A DNA stretch of 64,000 bases from Nocardia pneumoniae NBRC 100136 (GTDB taxonomy: Bacteria > Actinomycetota > Actinomycetes > Mycobacteriales > Mycobacteriaceae), in the NCBI RefSeq assembly GCF_000308755.1, contig NZ_BAGF01000017.1:186001-250000 (forward strand). The letters are read 5' to 3'. The position numbers were made by a program, and so were the translations under genes. The notes under the pieces were generated by a model that saw only the letters and a program-made list of their open reading frames with translations, did not search any database and was not told the origin of the DNA. Below, piece after piece: positions 9,265-17,969 of this stretch; the stretch's first letter is position 1; the number at the start of each line of letters is the position of its first letter.

Positions 9265-10083
9265 TCAGCGCACCCGGGTCGGTTTCGTTCTACGGGTCGG
9301 CTTCGTCCTGGTGCGCAGGAATTGCTGAATCGCGTGGTTGACCGGCTCTGGGTGGGTCATCGTCACCGCCAGCCGGGCGTTCGCGATCTCGACGAAGGTG
9401 GCGCCGGACAAGCCGCGCGCCAGTTGCCGGGCGCGCTCGCGGTCCATGCCGCTGTCGGTGGGGTGAATCACCAAGGCGGGACAGGCGATTTCGCGGAGCC
9501 GGTCCAGCACCGAATCCCGGCTCAGCAGACAGCCAGCGGCGGCCTCGATGCCGCGCCGGTCGCGCACCAGCCAGCGCTGGGTCCAGATCGTGCGGTACCA
9601 CTCGTCGTCGCCGATCAGCCAGGAGGCCAGTTGCCGCGCGGCCCGTTCGCGGGAGCCGTCGTCGTACCACTGTTGGAGGAACTTCTGCGTGGCGGTGGAC
9701 TGCTCGGGCGTGGGGCCGTGCGCTTCGGTGCTGATCAGGATCAGCGCGGAGACCCGTTCCGGCGCGATCAGTGCGGTGCGCAGCGCGGTGAAGCCGCCCT
9801 GCGCGGTGCCGCCGACCACGGCCTGTTCGGCGCCGAGGTGATCGAGCACGGTCAGCGCGTCGCGCGCGGCGGTCCAGTAGGTGAACGGTAGGCCCTCGTC
9901 CCTGGTGCGGCCGTGGCCGCGTGCGTCCCAGGAGACGATCCGGAATTCCGGTGCGAGCGCGGCCGTTTGGGCGGCGAACATGGTGCGGTCCATGAAGAAC
10001 TCGTGCGCCAGCAGTACCACCGGGCCGTCCCCGCCGCTGTCCTCGTAGTGAATGTCGGCATCGATCGCGCGGGCGAAGGGCAC
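9265..10083 (-). CDS. Alpha/beta-hydrolase fold protein, probably inactive
   Basis: This 272-residue protein has the alpha/beta-hydrolase layout: PVVLLAHEFFMDR near 21-33, SWDARGHGRT at 51-60, the elbow at 91-97 and a C-terminal PEPVNHAIQQFL. The nucleophile elbow reads GGTAQGG, with Ala94 where the family has Ser, Asp or Cys. The His expected in the last loop is also missing: IANARLAVTMTHPE has Arg237/Leu238 at that point. Asp210 may be the remaining acid. It is therefore unlikely to be a classical hydrolase and may bind a ligand or partner. The GTG at 10083 is chosen because in-frame upstream codons run into guaA and the family N-terminus starts there. Confidence 0.8.
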   Translation of the reverse strand: MPFARAIDADIHYEDSGGDGPVVLLAHEFFMDRTMFAAQTAALAPEFRIVSWDARGHGRTRDEGLPFTYWTAARDALTVLDHLGAEQAVVGGTAQGGFTALRTALIAPERVSALILISTEAHGPTPEQSTATQKFLQQWYDDGSRERAARQLASWLIGDDEWYRTIWTQRWLVRDRRGIEAAAGCLLSRDSVLDRLREIACPALVIHPTDSGMDRERARQLARGLSGATFVEIANARLAVTMTHPEPVNHAIQQFLRTRTKPTRRTKPTRVR

Positions 10084-10190
10084 GAGCAGAAGGATAACCA
10101 GCGGGGCGGAGGTGCGCGGGACGATTCGGCCGGTCGACTCGGCGGTAGGCGAGGACGCTGTGCCGATGATTCGCTCGTTTCGCCGCTCAC

Positions 10191-10203
10191 TAAACTGGGT
10201 GGG
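10191..10203 (+). promoter_or_regulatory. -10 element for leaderless guaA
   Basis: TAAACT (10191-10196) is followed by six bases and the GTG of guaA at 10203, the exact spacing for transcription to begin at the start codon. Confidence 0.6.
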
Positions 10204-11777
10204 TGGCACAAACCCAGAGACCGGTCCTCGTCGTGGACTTCGGAGCCCAGTACGCGCAGCTGATCGCACGGCGGGTTCGCGAGTCGAGCGTGTACTCGGA
10301 GGTGGTTCCGCACACCACGACGGTGGAGGAGATCGCCGAGAAGCAACCGCTGGCGGTGATCCTCTCCGGTGGCCCGTCCAGTGTGTACGCCGAGGGCGCG
10401 CCGCAGCTGGACCCACGGCTGTTCGAGCTGGGACTGCCGGTCTTCGGCATCTGCTACGGCTTCCAGGCGATGGCGCAGGCGCTGGGCGGCACGGTCGCGC
10501 ACACCGGCACGCGTGAGTACGGCCGCACCGAGCTCAGTATCGACGGAGGTTTGCTGCACGGCGGTCTGCCCGCCCTCCAACCGGTCTGGATGAGCCACGG
10601 CGACGCGGTCACCGACGCGCCGGAGGGCTTCGAGGTCACCGGCACCACCGCGGGCGCCCCGGTCGCCGCGTTCGAGGACCGCGCGCGCCGCTTGGCCGGC
10701 GTGCAATACCACCCCGAGGTGCTGCACTCGCCGCACGGTCAGCAGGTGCTGAGCCGGTTCCTGCACGAGCTCGCCGGTATCCCGTCCACGTGGACCCCGG
10801 CGAACATCGCCGAGTCGCTGATCGCGTCGGTGCGCGAGCAGGTCGGTGACGGGCACGCGATCTGCGGGTTGTCCGGCGGGGTGGACAGCGCGGTCGCCGC
10901 CGCATTGGTGCAGCGTGCCATCGGCGACCGGTTGACCTGCGTCTTCGTCGACCACGGCCTGCTGAGGGCGGGGGAGCGCGAGCAGGTGCAGCAGGATTTC
11001 GTCGCCGCGACCGGCGCCAAGCTGGTGACCGTCGACGCGGTGGACAAGTTCCTCGGCGAGCTGAAGGGCGTCACCGATCCCGAGGAGAAGCGCAAGATCA
11101 TCGGACGGGAGTTCATCCGGTCCTTCGAGGACGCGGTGGGCGAGGTGGTGCTCGAGCACGGCGACGCGGACGGCGCGGCGCCGAAGGTCGAGTTCCTGGT
11201 GCAGGGCACGCTGTATCCGGACGTCGTGGAGTCCGGCGGCGGCAGCGGCACCGCGAACATCAAGAGCCACCACAATGTCGGCGGGCTGCCGGAGGACCTG
11301 GAGTTCGAACTGGTCGAGCCGCTGCGGTTGCTGTTCAAGGACGAGGTTCGCGCGGTGGGCCGCGAGCTGGGCCTGCCGGAGGAAATCGTTGCCCGTCAAC
11401 CGTTCCCCGGCCCTGGTCTCGCCATCCGGATCGTCGGTGAGGTCACCGCGGATCGCCTGGACACGCTGCGCCGAGCCGACGCCATCGCCCGCGAGGAGCT
11501 CACGGCGGCGGGCCTGGACCGCCAGATCTGGCAGTGCCCCGTCGTGCTGCTGGCCGACGTCCGCAGCGTCGGCGTGCAGGGCGACGGCCGCACCTACGGC
11601 CACCCCATCGTGCTGCGCCCGGTCTCCAGCGAGGACGCGATGACCGCCGACTGGACCCGTCTGCCCTACGACGTGCTCGAACGCATCTCCACCCGGATCA
11701 CCAACGAGGTGCCGGAAGTCAACCGCGTAGTCCTCGACGTAACCAGCAAGCCGCCGGGCACCATCGAGTGGGAGTAA
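10203..11777 (+). CDS. guaA: GMP synthase (glutamine-hydrolysing)
   Basis: This 524-residue enzyme converts XMP to GMP using ATP and glutamine. The N-terminal class I amidotransferase domain has [19 protein letters not shown], the nucleophile loop [12 protein letters not shown] and the His/Glu pair in [10 protein letters not shown]. The ATP-pyrophosphatase domain has the P-loop [12 protein letters not shown], and the C-terminal dimerisation domain ends KPPGTIEWE, as in all GuaA proteins. The length is normal. With guaB and guaB3 it completes guanine nucleotide synthesis. A -10 hexamer spaced for a leaderless message precedes the GTG. Confidence 0.97.
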   Translation: MAQTQRPVLVVDFGAQYAQLIARRVRESSVYSEVVPHTTTVEEIAEKQPLAVILSGGPSSVYAEGAPQLDPRLFELGLPVFGICYGFQAMAQALGGTVAHTGTREYGRTELSIDGGLLHGGLPALQPVWMSHGDAVTDAPEGFEVTGTTAGAPVAAFEDRARRLAGVQYHPEVLHSPHGQQVLSRFLHELAGIPSTWTPANIAESLIASVREQVGDGHAICGLSGGVDSAVAAALVQRAIGDRLTCVFVDHGLLRAGEREQVQQDFVAATGAKLVTVDAVDKFLGELKGVTDPEEKRKIIGREFIRSFEDAVGEVVLEHGDADGAAPKVEFLVQGTLYPDVVESGGGSGTANIKSHHNVGGLPEDLEFELVEPLRLLFKDEVRAVGRELGLPEEIVARQPFPGPGLAIRIVGEVTADRLDTLRRADAIAREELTAAGLDRQIWQCPVVLLADVRSVGVQGDGRTYGHPIVLRPVSSEDAMTADWTRLPYDVLERISTRITNEVPEVNRVVLDVTSKPPGTIEWE

Positions 11778-11792
11778 CTCCGATCGAATCGG

Positions 11793-11942
11793 TCAGCGCG
11801 GCCGGTGCCACGTGGCACTGTGCAGGACCACATGGCCCAAGAGCGTTCCGTTCGTGGTGAACAGCTGCGGTCTGCCGCGCGGGTCCGGTGGCGCGGGTCT
11901 TGCGGTGGCTTCGGCCTGAGCGGCCTTCTCGTCGGGCTTCAT
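11793..11942 (-). CDS. Small protein, 49 residues, unknown function
   Basis: This short gene encodes a protein beginning MKPDEKAAQAEATARPAPPD and ending TLLGHVVLHSATWHRPR. GAGGAG lies 5 nt before the ATG at 11942, and codon third positions are GC-rich like those of the neighbours. The N-terminal half is Ala/Pro-rich and probably disordered; the C-terminal half could form a short beta hairpin. No signal peptide or membrane segment is visible. It runs toward guaA, ending 15 bases from the guaA stop, and lies 48 bases downstream of the small membrane protein gene in the same direction, so it may be the last gene of the PspC operon. Confidence 0.6.
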   Translation of the reverse strand: MKPDEKAAQAEATARPAPPDPRGRPQLFTTNGTLLGHVVLHSATWHRPR

Positions 11943-11990
11943 CAGTTCTCCTCGGGCAAGAACAATGGGCGCTGCGCGGCGGCTGGATGG

Positions 11991-12206
11991 TCACGATCGT
12001 TTACGCGGGGAGATCACCAGCACGATGCCGATGACGATCGCGGCGAGCACCACGATCCAACCGATCGGGAGCATGCTGGCCGCGGGCAGGGACGCGGGAC
12101 CGATGAAGCCCCACACGCTCACCGCGAGGGCCAGCAGTCCGGCGATGAGCAGGGAGACGGCCGGGCCGCGGCGGGATTCGCTGGTGTTCTCGTCGTGCTC
12201 AGCCAC
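11991..12206 (-). CDS. Small two-helix membrane protein
   Basis: This 71-residue protein has two membrane helices: roughly AVSLLIAGLLALAVSVWGFI and LPIGWIVVLAAIVIGIVLVI. The N-terminus is hydrophilic (AEHDENTSESRRG) and the end basic (SPRKRS). The GTG at 12206 overlaps the stop of the upstream PspC gene by 8 nt and has GGAGGTG before it, so the two are translationally coupled. It is likely a partner in the same membrane-stress system. The function is not known. Confidence 0.8.
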   Translation of the reverse strand: MAEHDENTSESRRGPAVSLLIAGLLALAVSVWGFIGPASLPAASMLPIGWIVVLAAIVIGIVLVISPRKRS

Positions 12207-13941
12207 GGCGCACCTCCACGTTTCCGAATCGGACATCGACGTTGAGATCGAGCACCGGCGCGCCGGGCGGGTTCGGCCCGCTGAGGCCGTCGTCGCAGAT
12301 GGCTTCGGCCATGGACGTCGTGCAGCGGGTGCGGACGGTCAGGTCCTCGGGCAGCAGCACGCGGACTTCGGCCATGTGGGCGTCGATGTCAACGGCGCGG
12401 TTCTCGGTCAATTTCAGCGAACGCAGGTCCAGCGTGCCGGAGCCCATGGTCACCTTGTACTGCGGCGCCAGGTCGGCGGCGGAGGCGGGCGTCCAGATGT
12501 GGTCGCCCATCGCGCCGCGGTCGAACTCGATCGGGCCGACGACCGAGGCGAGCAGCACGAATCCGGCCAGCGGCGCGGTGAGCACCAGCAGGCCGTAGCC
12601 GCGGCGCAGGAACGCGCCGAGCACCAAGCCCAGACCGATCACCGCCAGCGCCGTCGCGCCGATCCGGCCCGGCGTCATCCACTCCACACCCGAGGCCGCC
12701 GCGGCGCCCGCCCCGGCCGCCGCCAAGATGGCCAGACCGATCACCACCGGGGTCAGCCGCGAACGCGGACGCTTGGGCGGTGCCGCCACGGCGGTGCGGA
12801 CGGGGGCGGGTTCCGGCAGGTCCCAGGCCAGCGGGGCGACGCCGAGCGGATCCCAGGACGGAGGCGTTGCGCCCCCGATGATCGCGGGGTGCGCCGCCGC
12901 GGGACGGTTCCTGCCGGTCGCGGTGAAGTCCTTGCCGAGCGAGATGGGGCTATCGGTGGGTGACGCGCCGACCTGCTCTGTTTCGAGCTGGGGCGTCATG
13001 TTCCCAGCTGGCGGGGCCGGTTCGGGTTGATGGCCAAGGGATGGGTTCCGGCTGCCGTCGGGTGACGTACCGCGCCCGCCTTCGGTGTTCTCCACGGATT
13101 CGCCCGGCGCGGAGCCGTCACCGGTGGACGCGGGCAGGTCGGCTCGGTCGCTGGTCTCCGTGCTACCGGATGAGCCCGGTCCGGTCGGCGAGGTCTCCGA
13201 TTCGGTGGGCCCGGCCTGATCGGCCGGTGGGCTCGCGGCGGACTTGTCGAGCACCACGGTCTCCGCATCGCCCTGCTGGTCGGCCACTCCCTTGTCCAGC
13301 GGAACCGTCTCGGCATCGCCATATGCTCGGACCGGCGTTTCCGGCACATACGAATCCGGGAGTTTGGTGTAGGGCGTGTACATGGTGTTCGGCGGTACGT
13401 ACATGTCGCCGACGGTCCGAGGCGCTCCCTGCGGGAAGACCGCGCCGGGATAGCCGGTGGCGGTGATCCCGCCGTTCGGCGCGAACCCGCCGAACGCTTC
13501 GGTGGTGCCCGGCGGCGGCGTCGGCGTGCGCAGGTGCAGCATCCACCAGCCCGCCAACATCAGCGCCAGGCTGATCAGGCCGGACCCGCCGAGACCGACG
13601 CCGACCGGACCCATCGTGCTGACCGCGATGGCCAGCGCCACGATCAACACGATGCTCTTGGTCTGCGACTGCGAGCTGTGTCCTTTGCCGACCAGCGACT
13701 CGGCCGCCGACGCCTGATCGCCCGCGGCGCTCAGCAGCAGCCACGCCAGCAGATAGAGCACGAGGCCCGCGCCGCCGAAGATCGTCGAGACCACGAACGC
13801 GACGCGCACCAGCACCGGGTCGATGTCGTAGCGGCGGGCGAATCCCGCCGCGACACCCGCGATCGGGCCCTGCCGCGGCAACCGCACCGGCCGCGTCTGC
13901 CATATCTGCTGGACCTGATCGCCGAAGCTGGTTTTCGTCAT
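12199..13941 (-). CDS. PspC-domain multi-pass membrane protein
   Basis: This protein of about 580 residues starts with a PspC domain near 17-75 (GPIAGVAAGFARRYDIDPVLVRVAFVVSTIFGGAGLVLYLLAWLLL). Further membrane segments follow near 100-130 and, after a long Pro/Thr/Glu-rich stretch, near 400-480. The C-terminal soluble part (GSGTLDLRSLKLTENRAVDIDAHMAEVRVLLP... DLNVDVRFGNVEVRRG) resembles the beta-rich domain found in LiaF-type and related cell-envelope stress proteins. It is divergent from a PspC-histidine kinase and its response regulator, so it is probably the sensor or target of that system. The start is ATG 13941; ATG 13950 is also possible. Confidence 0.85.
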   Translation of the reverse strand: MTKTSFGDQVQQIWQTRPVRLPRQGPIAGVAAGFARRYDIDPVLVRVAFVVSTIFGGAGLVLYLLAWLLLSAAGDQASAAESLVGKGHSSQSQTKSIVLIVALAIAVSTMGPVGVGLGGSGLISLALMLAGWWMLHLRTPTPPPGTTEAFGGFAPNGGITATGYPGAVFPQGAPRTVGDMYVPPNTMYTPYTKLPDSYVPETPVRAYGDAETVPLDKGVADQQGDAETVVLDKSAASPPADQAGPTESETSPTGPGSSGSTETSDRADLPASTGDGSAPGESVENTEGGRGTSPDGSRNPSLGHQPEPAPPAGNMTPQLETEQVGASPTDSPISLGKDFTATGRNRPAAAHPAIIGGATPPSWDPLGVAPLAWDLPEPAPVRTAVAAPPKRPRSRLTPVVIGLAILAAAGAGAAAASGVEWMTPGRIGATALAVIGLGLVLGAFLRRGYGLLVLTAPLAGFVLLASVVGPIEFDRGAMGDHIWTPASAADLAPQYKVTMGSGTLDLRSLKLTENRAVDIDAHMAEVRVLLPEDLTVRTRCTTSMAEAICDDGLSGPNPPGAPVLDLNVDVRFGNVEVRRG

Positions 13942-13950
13942 GTTTCCCAT

Positions 13951-14430
13951 GGTGAGCCCGATCCGTGCGTCGGCACATCGGGGGGAACCCTGAAAAAATA
14001 TCCGGAACACTTTGGACCGATCGCCTGATCGAGCAACCAGCTGGTTATAAGGCGAATTTTTGAATATGACCCGGGTTTTTCGGCCTCATGGCCGCTTCTA
14101 TCTGCGCTGCGTCGACTCAGCAATACTCTGGCACAAGCCCGTGCGGGCATGACCACCGCTGCTGTCCGTGTGCTGGTCCGCGCTGCTACCAGGGCTGTTC
14201 AGAAGATCTGGATCGACCGATCGAACAGTCGACGTCTCCTGAATCCGTGGCCTACTTCTCGGCGGATTCCTCGCGGGCAGACGGCGAACGCCCTGGAACG
14301 GCGCGCTACCGGGGACGGGCGGCGGACCGGCTACGACCAGCTTCAGGGCCTGATCGAAGCGGTCACCATGGGCGAGATCAGGGTGATTCCCGATGGCTGG
14401 CCGTCCGGTGGTCGTGCCAGTATCGAAGAC
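13951..14430. other. Divergent control region of the PspC system
   Basis: These 480 bases separate the PspC gene from the kinase. The part near 13990-14090 is relatively AT-rich and should hold the promoters. The kinase reading frame stays open upstream to 14149, with an ATG at 14368, so part of this region may be coding. No clear palindrome was found. Confidence 0.45.
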
Positions 14431-15813
14431 ATGTACCCGTCTGTTCCCGCGTTCGACACTCGGGGGTTCGACGCTGCCCGCGGTCCCGCGCCCGCGTTGG
14501 TCCCCGAGCCGCCGCAGGCGCGGATGGTGCGCCGATCGGGAGGACGGATCGTCGGCGGGGTGGCGGGTGGTCTGGCCGATCACCTCGGTGTCGACGTGTT
14601 CAAGGTGCGGATGGCGTTCGTGTTGCTGTCCGCACTGGCGGGGGCCGGGATCTTCGCGTACGGGTTGCTGTGGATCTTCACGCCGGGTGGCTCCGACCAG
14701 GTGAAGCCCTCCGGCGCGGAGCGGCGGCAGGCGATCGGGCTCGCCCTGCTCGGGCTCGGGCTCGCGGTCGCCGTGTCGTGGGTGTTCAGTGGCACGGCGG
14801 CCAAGGTGATCGCGCCGATCGTCGTGGTCGCGATCGGCGCGGCGCTGGTGTGGCGGGAGTACGACGTCGACGGCCCGCGCTCGTTGCTCGGGCTGCCCGC
14901 GCGGCCGTCGGTGGTGACCTGGTCGCGCGTCGTCGCCGGGGCGACGCTGATCGTGGTCGGCCTCGGTGTGGTGGTGCTGGCCAGGATCGATCTGAGTTCG
15001 CTCGGGTCCGCGTTGCTCGCCGTCGGGGTCACGCTGATCGGCGCGGGGTTGCTGACGGTTCCGCTGTGGCTGCGCATGATGCGCGCGCTGAACGCCGAGC
15101 GCTCCGCGCGCATCCGCAACGAGGAACGCGAGGAGATCGCCTCCCATCTGCACGATTCCGTGCTCCAGACGCTCGCCCTGATCCAGCGGCAGGCCGACGA
15201 CCCGCAGGAGGTGGTGCGGCTGGCCCGCAGCCAGGAGCGGGAACTGCGCAAATGGCTGTTCGAGGATTCCGGTCCGGCCCAGTCGAGTCTGGCCGCGGCT
15301 CTGCGCACCATCGCGGGCGAGGTGGAGGACCAGCACGGGGTGAAGGTGGCGCCGGTGACCGTGGGAGACGTGTCGATGGACGTCGACGGCTCCGGGGCCG
15401 GTTTGCCCAAGGAACATTTCACCGCGCTGCTGGGCGCGACGCGGGAAGCGCTGGTCAACGCCGCGAAGCACGCGGGTGTCCCGGAGATCGACCTGTTCGC
15501 CGAGACCGAGCCGCACCAGGTGAGTGTCTTCGTCCGCGACCGCGGCGACGGATTCGACCTGGCGTCGGTGCCCGAGGATCGCCGGGGCCTGGCCAAATCC
15601 ATCCGCGGCCGGATCGAGCGCCGCGGCGGTCAGGTGGAGATCATGTCCGCCCCCGGCCGCGGCACGGAGGTGCGGATCATCATGCCGCGCAGCGATTCCG
15701 GTGGCCAGGATTGCGATGCGAATGCCACCGCCGCATCCCAGGATTCGTCGGTCGCCGCAGCCATGCCTGAACCGGCGCCGATGCCTGAGCAGCCGGTGCG
15801 CCCCGGAAGGTGA
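14431..15813 (+). CDS. Histidine kinase with N-terminal PspC domain
   Basis: This protein of about 460 residues has a PspC domain (RSGGRIVGGVAGGLADHLGVDVFKVRMAFVLLSALAGAGIFAYGLLWI) followed by further membrane helices up to about residue 215. A HisKA_3 dimerisation domain carries EREEIASHLHDSVLQTLALIQ, where the His of HLHDS is the phosphorylated residue. The ATPase domain has EALVNAAKHAG and DRGDGFD. It is a NarL/LiaS-type sensor kinase for membrane stress. The partner regulator lies 83 bases downstream. The ATG at 14431 is chosen because the family N-terminus begins shortly before the PspC domain. Confidence 0.87.
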   Translation: MYPSVPAFDTRGFDAARGPAPALVPEPPQARMVRRSGGRIVGGVAGGLADHLGVDVFKVRMAFVLLSALAGAGIFAYGLLWIFTPGGSDQVKPSGAERRQAIGLALLGLGLAVAVSWVFSGTAAKVIAPIVVVAIGAALVWREYDVDGPRSLLGLPARPSVVTWSRVVAGATLIVVGLGVVVLARIDLSSLGSALLAVGVTLIGAGLLTVPLWLRMMRALNAERSARIRNEEREEIASHLHDSVLQTLALIQRQADDPQEVVRLARSQERELRKWLFEDSGPAQSSLAAALRTIAGEVEDQHGVKVAPVTVGDVSMDVDGSGAGLPKEHFTALLGATREALVNAAKHAGVPEIDLFAETEPHQVSVFVRDRGDGFDLASVPEDRRGLAKSIRGRIERRGGQVEIMSAPGRGTEVRIIMPRSDSGGQDCDANATAASQDSSVAAAMPEPAPMPEQPVRPGR

Positions 15814-15859
15814 GGAGCTCGCACGAATGGCTAGGGTGGCAAGGCAAACTGGACAAGCC

Positions 15860-15897
15860 CGACTGGTACGGCCTGAATACACGGAGAGGCGGGCGAG
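15860..15897 (+). repeat. Dispersed intergenic repeat, copy 2
   Basis: It matches 314-351 at 34 of 38 bases. Its GGAGAGG at 15883-15889 acts as the likely ribosome binding site of the response regulator that starts at 15897. Confidence 0.7.
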
Positions 15898-16541
15898 TGG
15901 CGCTTACGCGAGTCTTTCTCGTCGATGATCACGCGGTTTTCCGGTCGGGGGTGCGCGCGGAGTTGAGCCGGGAGGCCGACATGGAGGTGGTCGGCGAGGC
16001 CGGTGGCGTGGCCGAGGCGGTCGCCGGGATCAATGCGGCGCGCCCGGACGTCGTCCTACTCGACGTGCACATGCCCGATGGTGGCGGGGTCGCGGTGCTG
16101 TCGGGCATCGCGCCGGGGCCGGTGTGTCTGGCGCTGAGCGTGTCCGACGCCGCCGAGGACGTGATCGCGGTGATCCGGGCCGGGGCCAGAGGGTATGTGA
16201 CGAAGACGATTTCGGGCTCCGAACTGGCCGACGGCATCCGCCGGGTGGCGGGCGGCGACGCGGTGTTCAGTCCGCGGCTGGCCGGATTCGTGCTGGACTC
16301 GTTCACCGGAAAGTCCCCGGTGCCCGAGCCGCCGCTGGACCCCGAACTGGACTCGCTGACCCCGCGCGAACTGGAGGTGCTGCGCCTGCTCGCCCGCGGC
16401 TACACCTACCGGGAGATCGCCGAATCCCTGTTCATCTCGGTCAAGACGGTGGAGACCCACGCCTCCAATGTGCTGCGGAAAACCCAGCAATCCAACCGCA
16501 ACGCCCTGACCCGCTGGGCGCATCGCCGCCGTATCGACTGA
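15897..16541 (+). CDS. LuxR-family response regulator
   Basis: This 214-residue regulator has a receiver domain (VFLVDDHAVFRSGVRAEL; phosphoacceptor Asp56 in VVLLDVHMPDGG) and a C-terminal LuxR-type helix-turn-helix (LTPRELEVLRLLARGYTYREIAESLFISVKTVETHASNVLRK). It pairs with the upstream PspC-kinase. The GTG at 15897 is chosen because VALTRVFLVDDH begins the receiver fold and GGAGAGG lies about 7 nt upstream. Likely targets are the divergent PspC operon and its own operon, as in Lia/Vra-type systems; this is inference. Confidence 0.92.
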   Translation: MALTRVFLVDDHAVFRSGVRAELSREADMEVVGEAGGVAEAVAGINAARPDVVLLDVHMPDGGGVAVLSGIAPGPVCLALSVSDAAEDVIAVIRAGARGYVTKTISGSELADGIRRVAGGDAVFSPRLAGFVLDSFTGKSPVPEPPLDPELDSLTPRELEVLRLLARGYTYREIAESLFISVKTVETHASNVLRKTQQSNRNALTRWAHRRRID

Positions 16542-16751
16542 CCGCTCTTCGCCAGACCGTGCGCGTCTGCACGGGTGAAGAGCAGCTACGCTGCTGCTTG
16601 CGGTCCGGCGCGAGGCCCGGTGCGCCCTTCGTCTGACTGCGCCACCGATCGTGTGAATTCCCTGCCCGAACTCGCCCAGCGGTCCGGTCGCCGCGCGGCG
16701 CCATCGGCTCCGGGGATCGGATCGACGGTGCCGCCCGGGCGTGCGGGGACG

Positions 16752-17873
16752 TCAGAGGACGGCGACGATGATCGCGATGATGATGATCAGACCGATGAGC
16801 AAGCCGACGGCGATGGCCAGCGGGGCGCTGCTCGGCTGGGAAGTTCTGGCGCGCTGAACCGGCGTGGCGGCGGTCGCCCCGGCGTGGTTGCGGTGCGGGC
16901 GAGGCAGCGGCGTGGAGTGCGGGCTGCGGATGCCCGACGCCGAATTGCGCGCCGCCCAGGCCGGGATGGTTCCGTCCTCGGTGCGGACGGGTGCCCCGAT
17001 GATGTACGGCCCGGTGCCGGGACCGAAAGCGGCGGTGAGGATTTCGTCCCGCGCCTCGGCCATGGTCGGGCGACGCTGCGGGGCGGGCTCCATCATGTGC
17101 AGCAGCGCCTGGGTGAGCACGCCGCTGCGGCTCGGCGGGATGATCTGCGCCATGGCGGCGCGCTGCACGATGACGTCGCTGTCCTCGTGGAAACCGAACG
17201 GCGGCTGGCCCTCGATCGCGGTGTAGAGCGTGGCGCCGAGCGAGAACACGTCGCTGGCCTTGGTCGGCTCCGCGCCGCGCGCCACTTCCGGAGGCAGGTA
17301 GGAGGGGGTGCCGGTGATCACGCCGTCCGGTTCGTCGGACACCTCGCCCGCGCCGCGGGAGATGCCGAAGTCGCTGAGTTTCGCCATGCCGACACCGGGA
17401 CCGCGATCGGCGACAAGGATGTTGCCCGGCTTGATGTCCCGGTGCACGATGCCCACCGCGTGCGCGGCGGCGAGCGCGTCGGCGACCTGCGCGCCGATCT
17501 GCGCGACCTCGATCGGCGGCAGCGTGTCGACCAGCGCGAGCGCCTTGGCGACGCTGCGCGAGGGGAGGTGCTCCATCACCAGCCAGGGTTCACCGGCCTC
17601 GAGCACCACGTCGTACACGGCGATCGCGTGATCGTGCGAGAGTTTCGCGGCGACCCGGCCCTCGTGCATGATCTGGTTGCGGACCGCGTTGGCCTCCGCC
17701 TCGTCGAGTCCGGCCGTGGTGAGGACCTGTTTGATCGCGACATCCCGGTCGAGCAGCCGGTCGTGTGCCAGCCATACCGCGCCCATGCCGCCGCCACCCA
17801 GCTTCGACTGGAGACGGTAGCGGCCTGCGACGAGATACTGAGGGCCGACAGTAGGACGAGCGCGTTCGGTCAC
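16752..17873 (-). CDS. Serine/threonine protein kinase, membrane anchored
   Basis: This 373-residue Hanks-type kinase has the Gly-rich loop LGGGGMGAVW (25-34), Lys48 in VAIK, catalytic HRDIKPGN (144-151), DFG (168-170) and the activation segment end GTPSYLPPE. A Pro/Ser-rich linker follows the kinase domain, and a single membrane helix (LAIAVGLLIGLIIIIAIIVAVL) closes the protein. There is no extracellular sensor domain, so input must come through the membrane or another protein. TACCCT ends 7 nt before the GTG at 17873, suggesting a leaderless message. It faces the PspC two-component system convergently. Confidence 0.9.
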   Translation of the reverse strand: MTERARPTVGPQYLVAGRYRLQSKLGGGGMGAVWLAHDRLLDRDVAIKQVLTTAGLDEAEANAVRNQIMHEGRVAAKLSHDHAIAVYDVVLEAGEPWLVMEHLPSRSVAKALALVDTLPPIEVAQIGAQVADALAAAHAVGIVHRDIKPGNILVADRGPGVGMAKLSDFGISRGAGEVSDEPDGVITGTPSYLPPEVARGAEPTKASDVFSLGATLYTAIEGQPPFGFHEDSDVIVQRAAMAQIIPPSRSGVLTQALLHMMEPAPQRRPTMAEARDEILTAAFGPGTGPYIIGAPVRTEDGTIPAWAARNSASGIRSPHSTPLPRPHRNHAGATAATPVQRARTSQPSSAPLAIAVGLLIGLIIIIAIIVAVL

Positions 17874-17969
17874 GGGTGCAGGGTAGCGGAAAATACGGCT
17901 AGCTGGCCTGATTCATGCCCGCGCCCGGGACGGCCGGTCAACGGCGATTTTCGTGGTTGACTTCCAACC

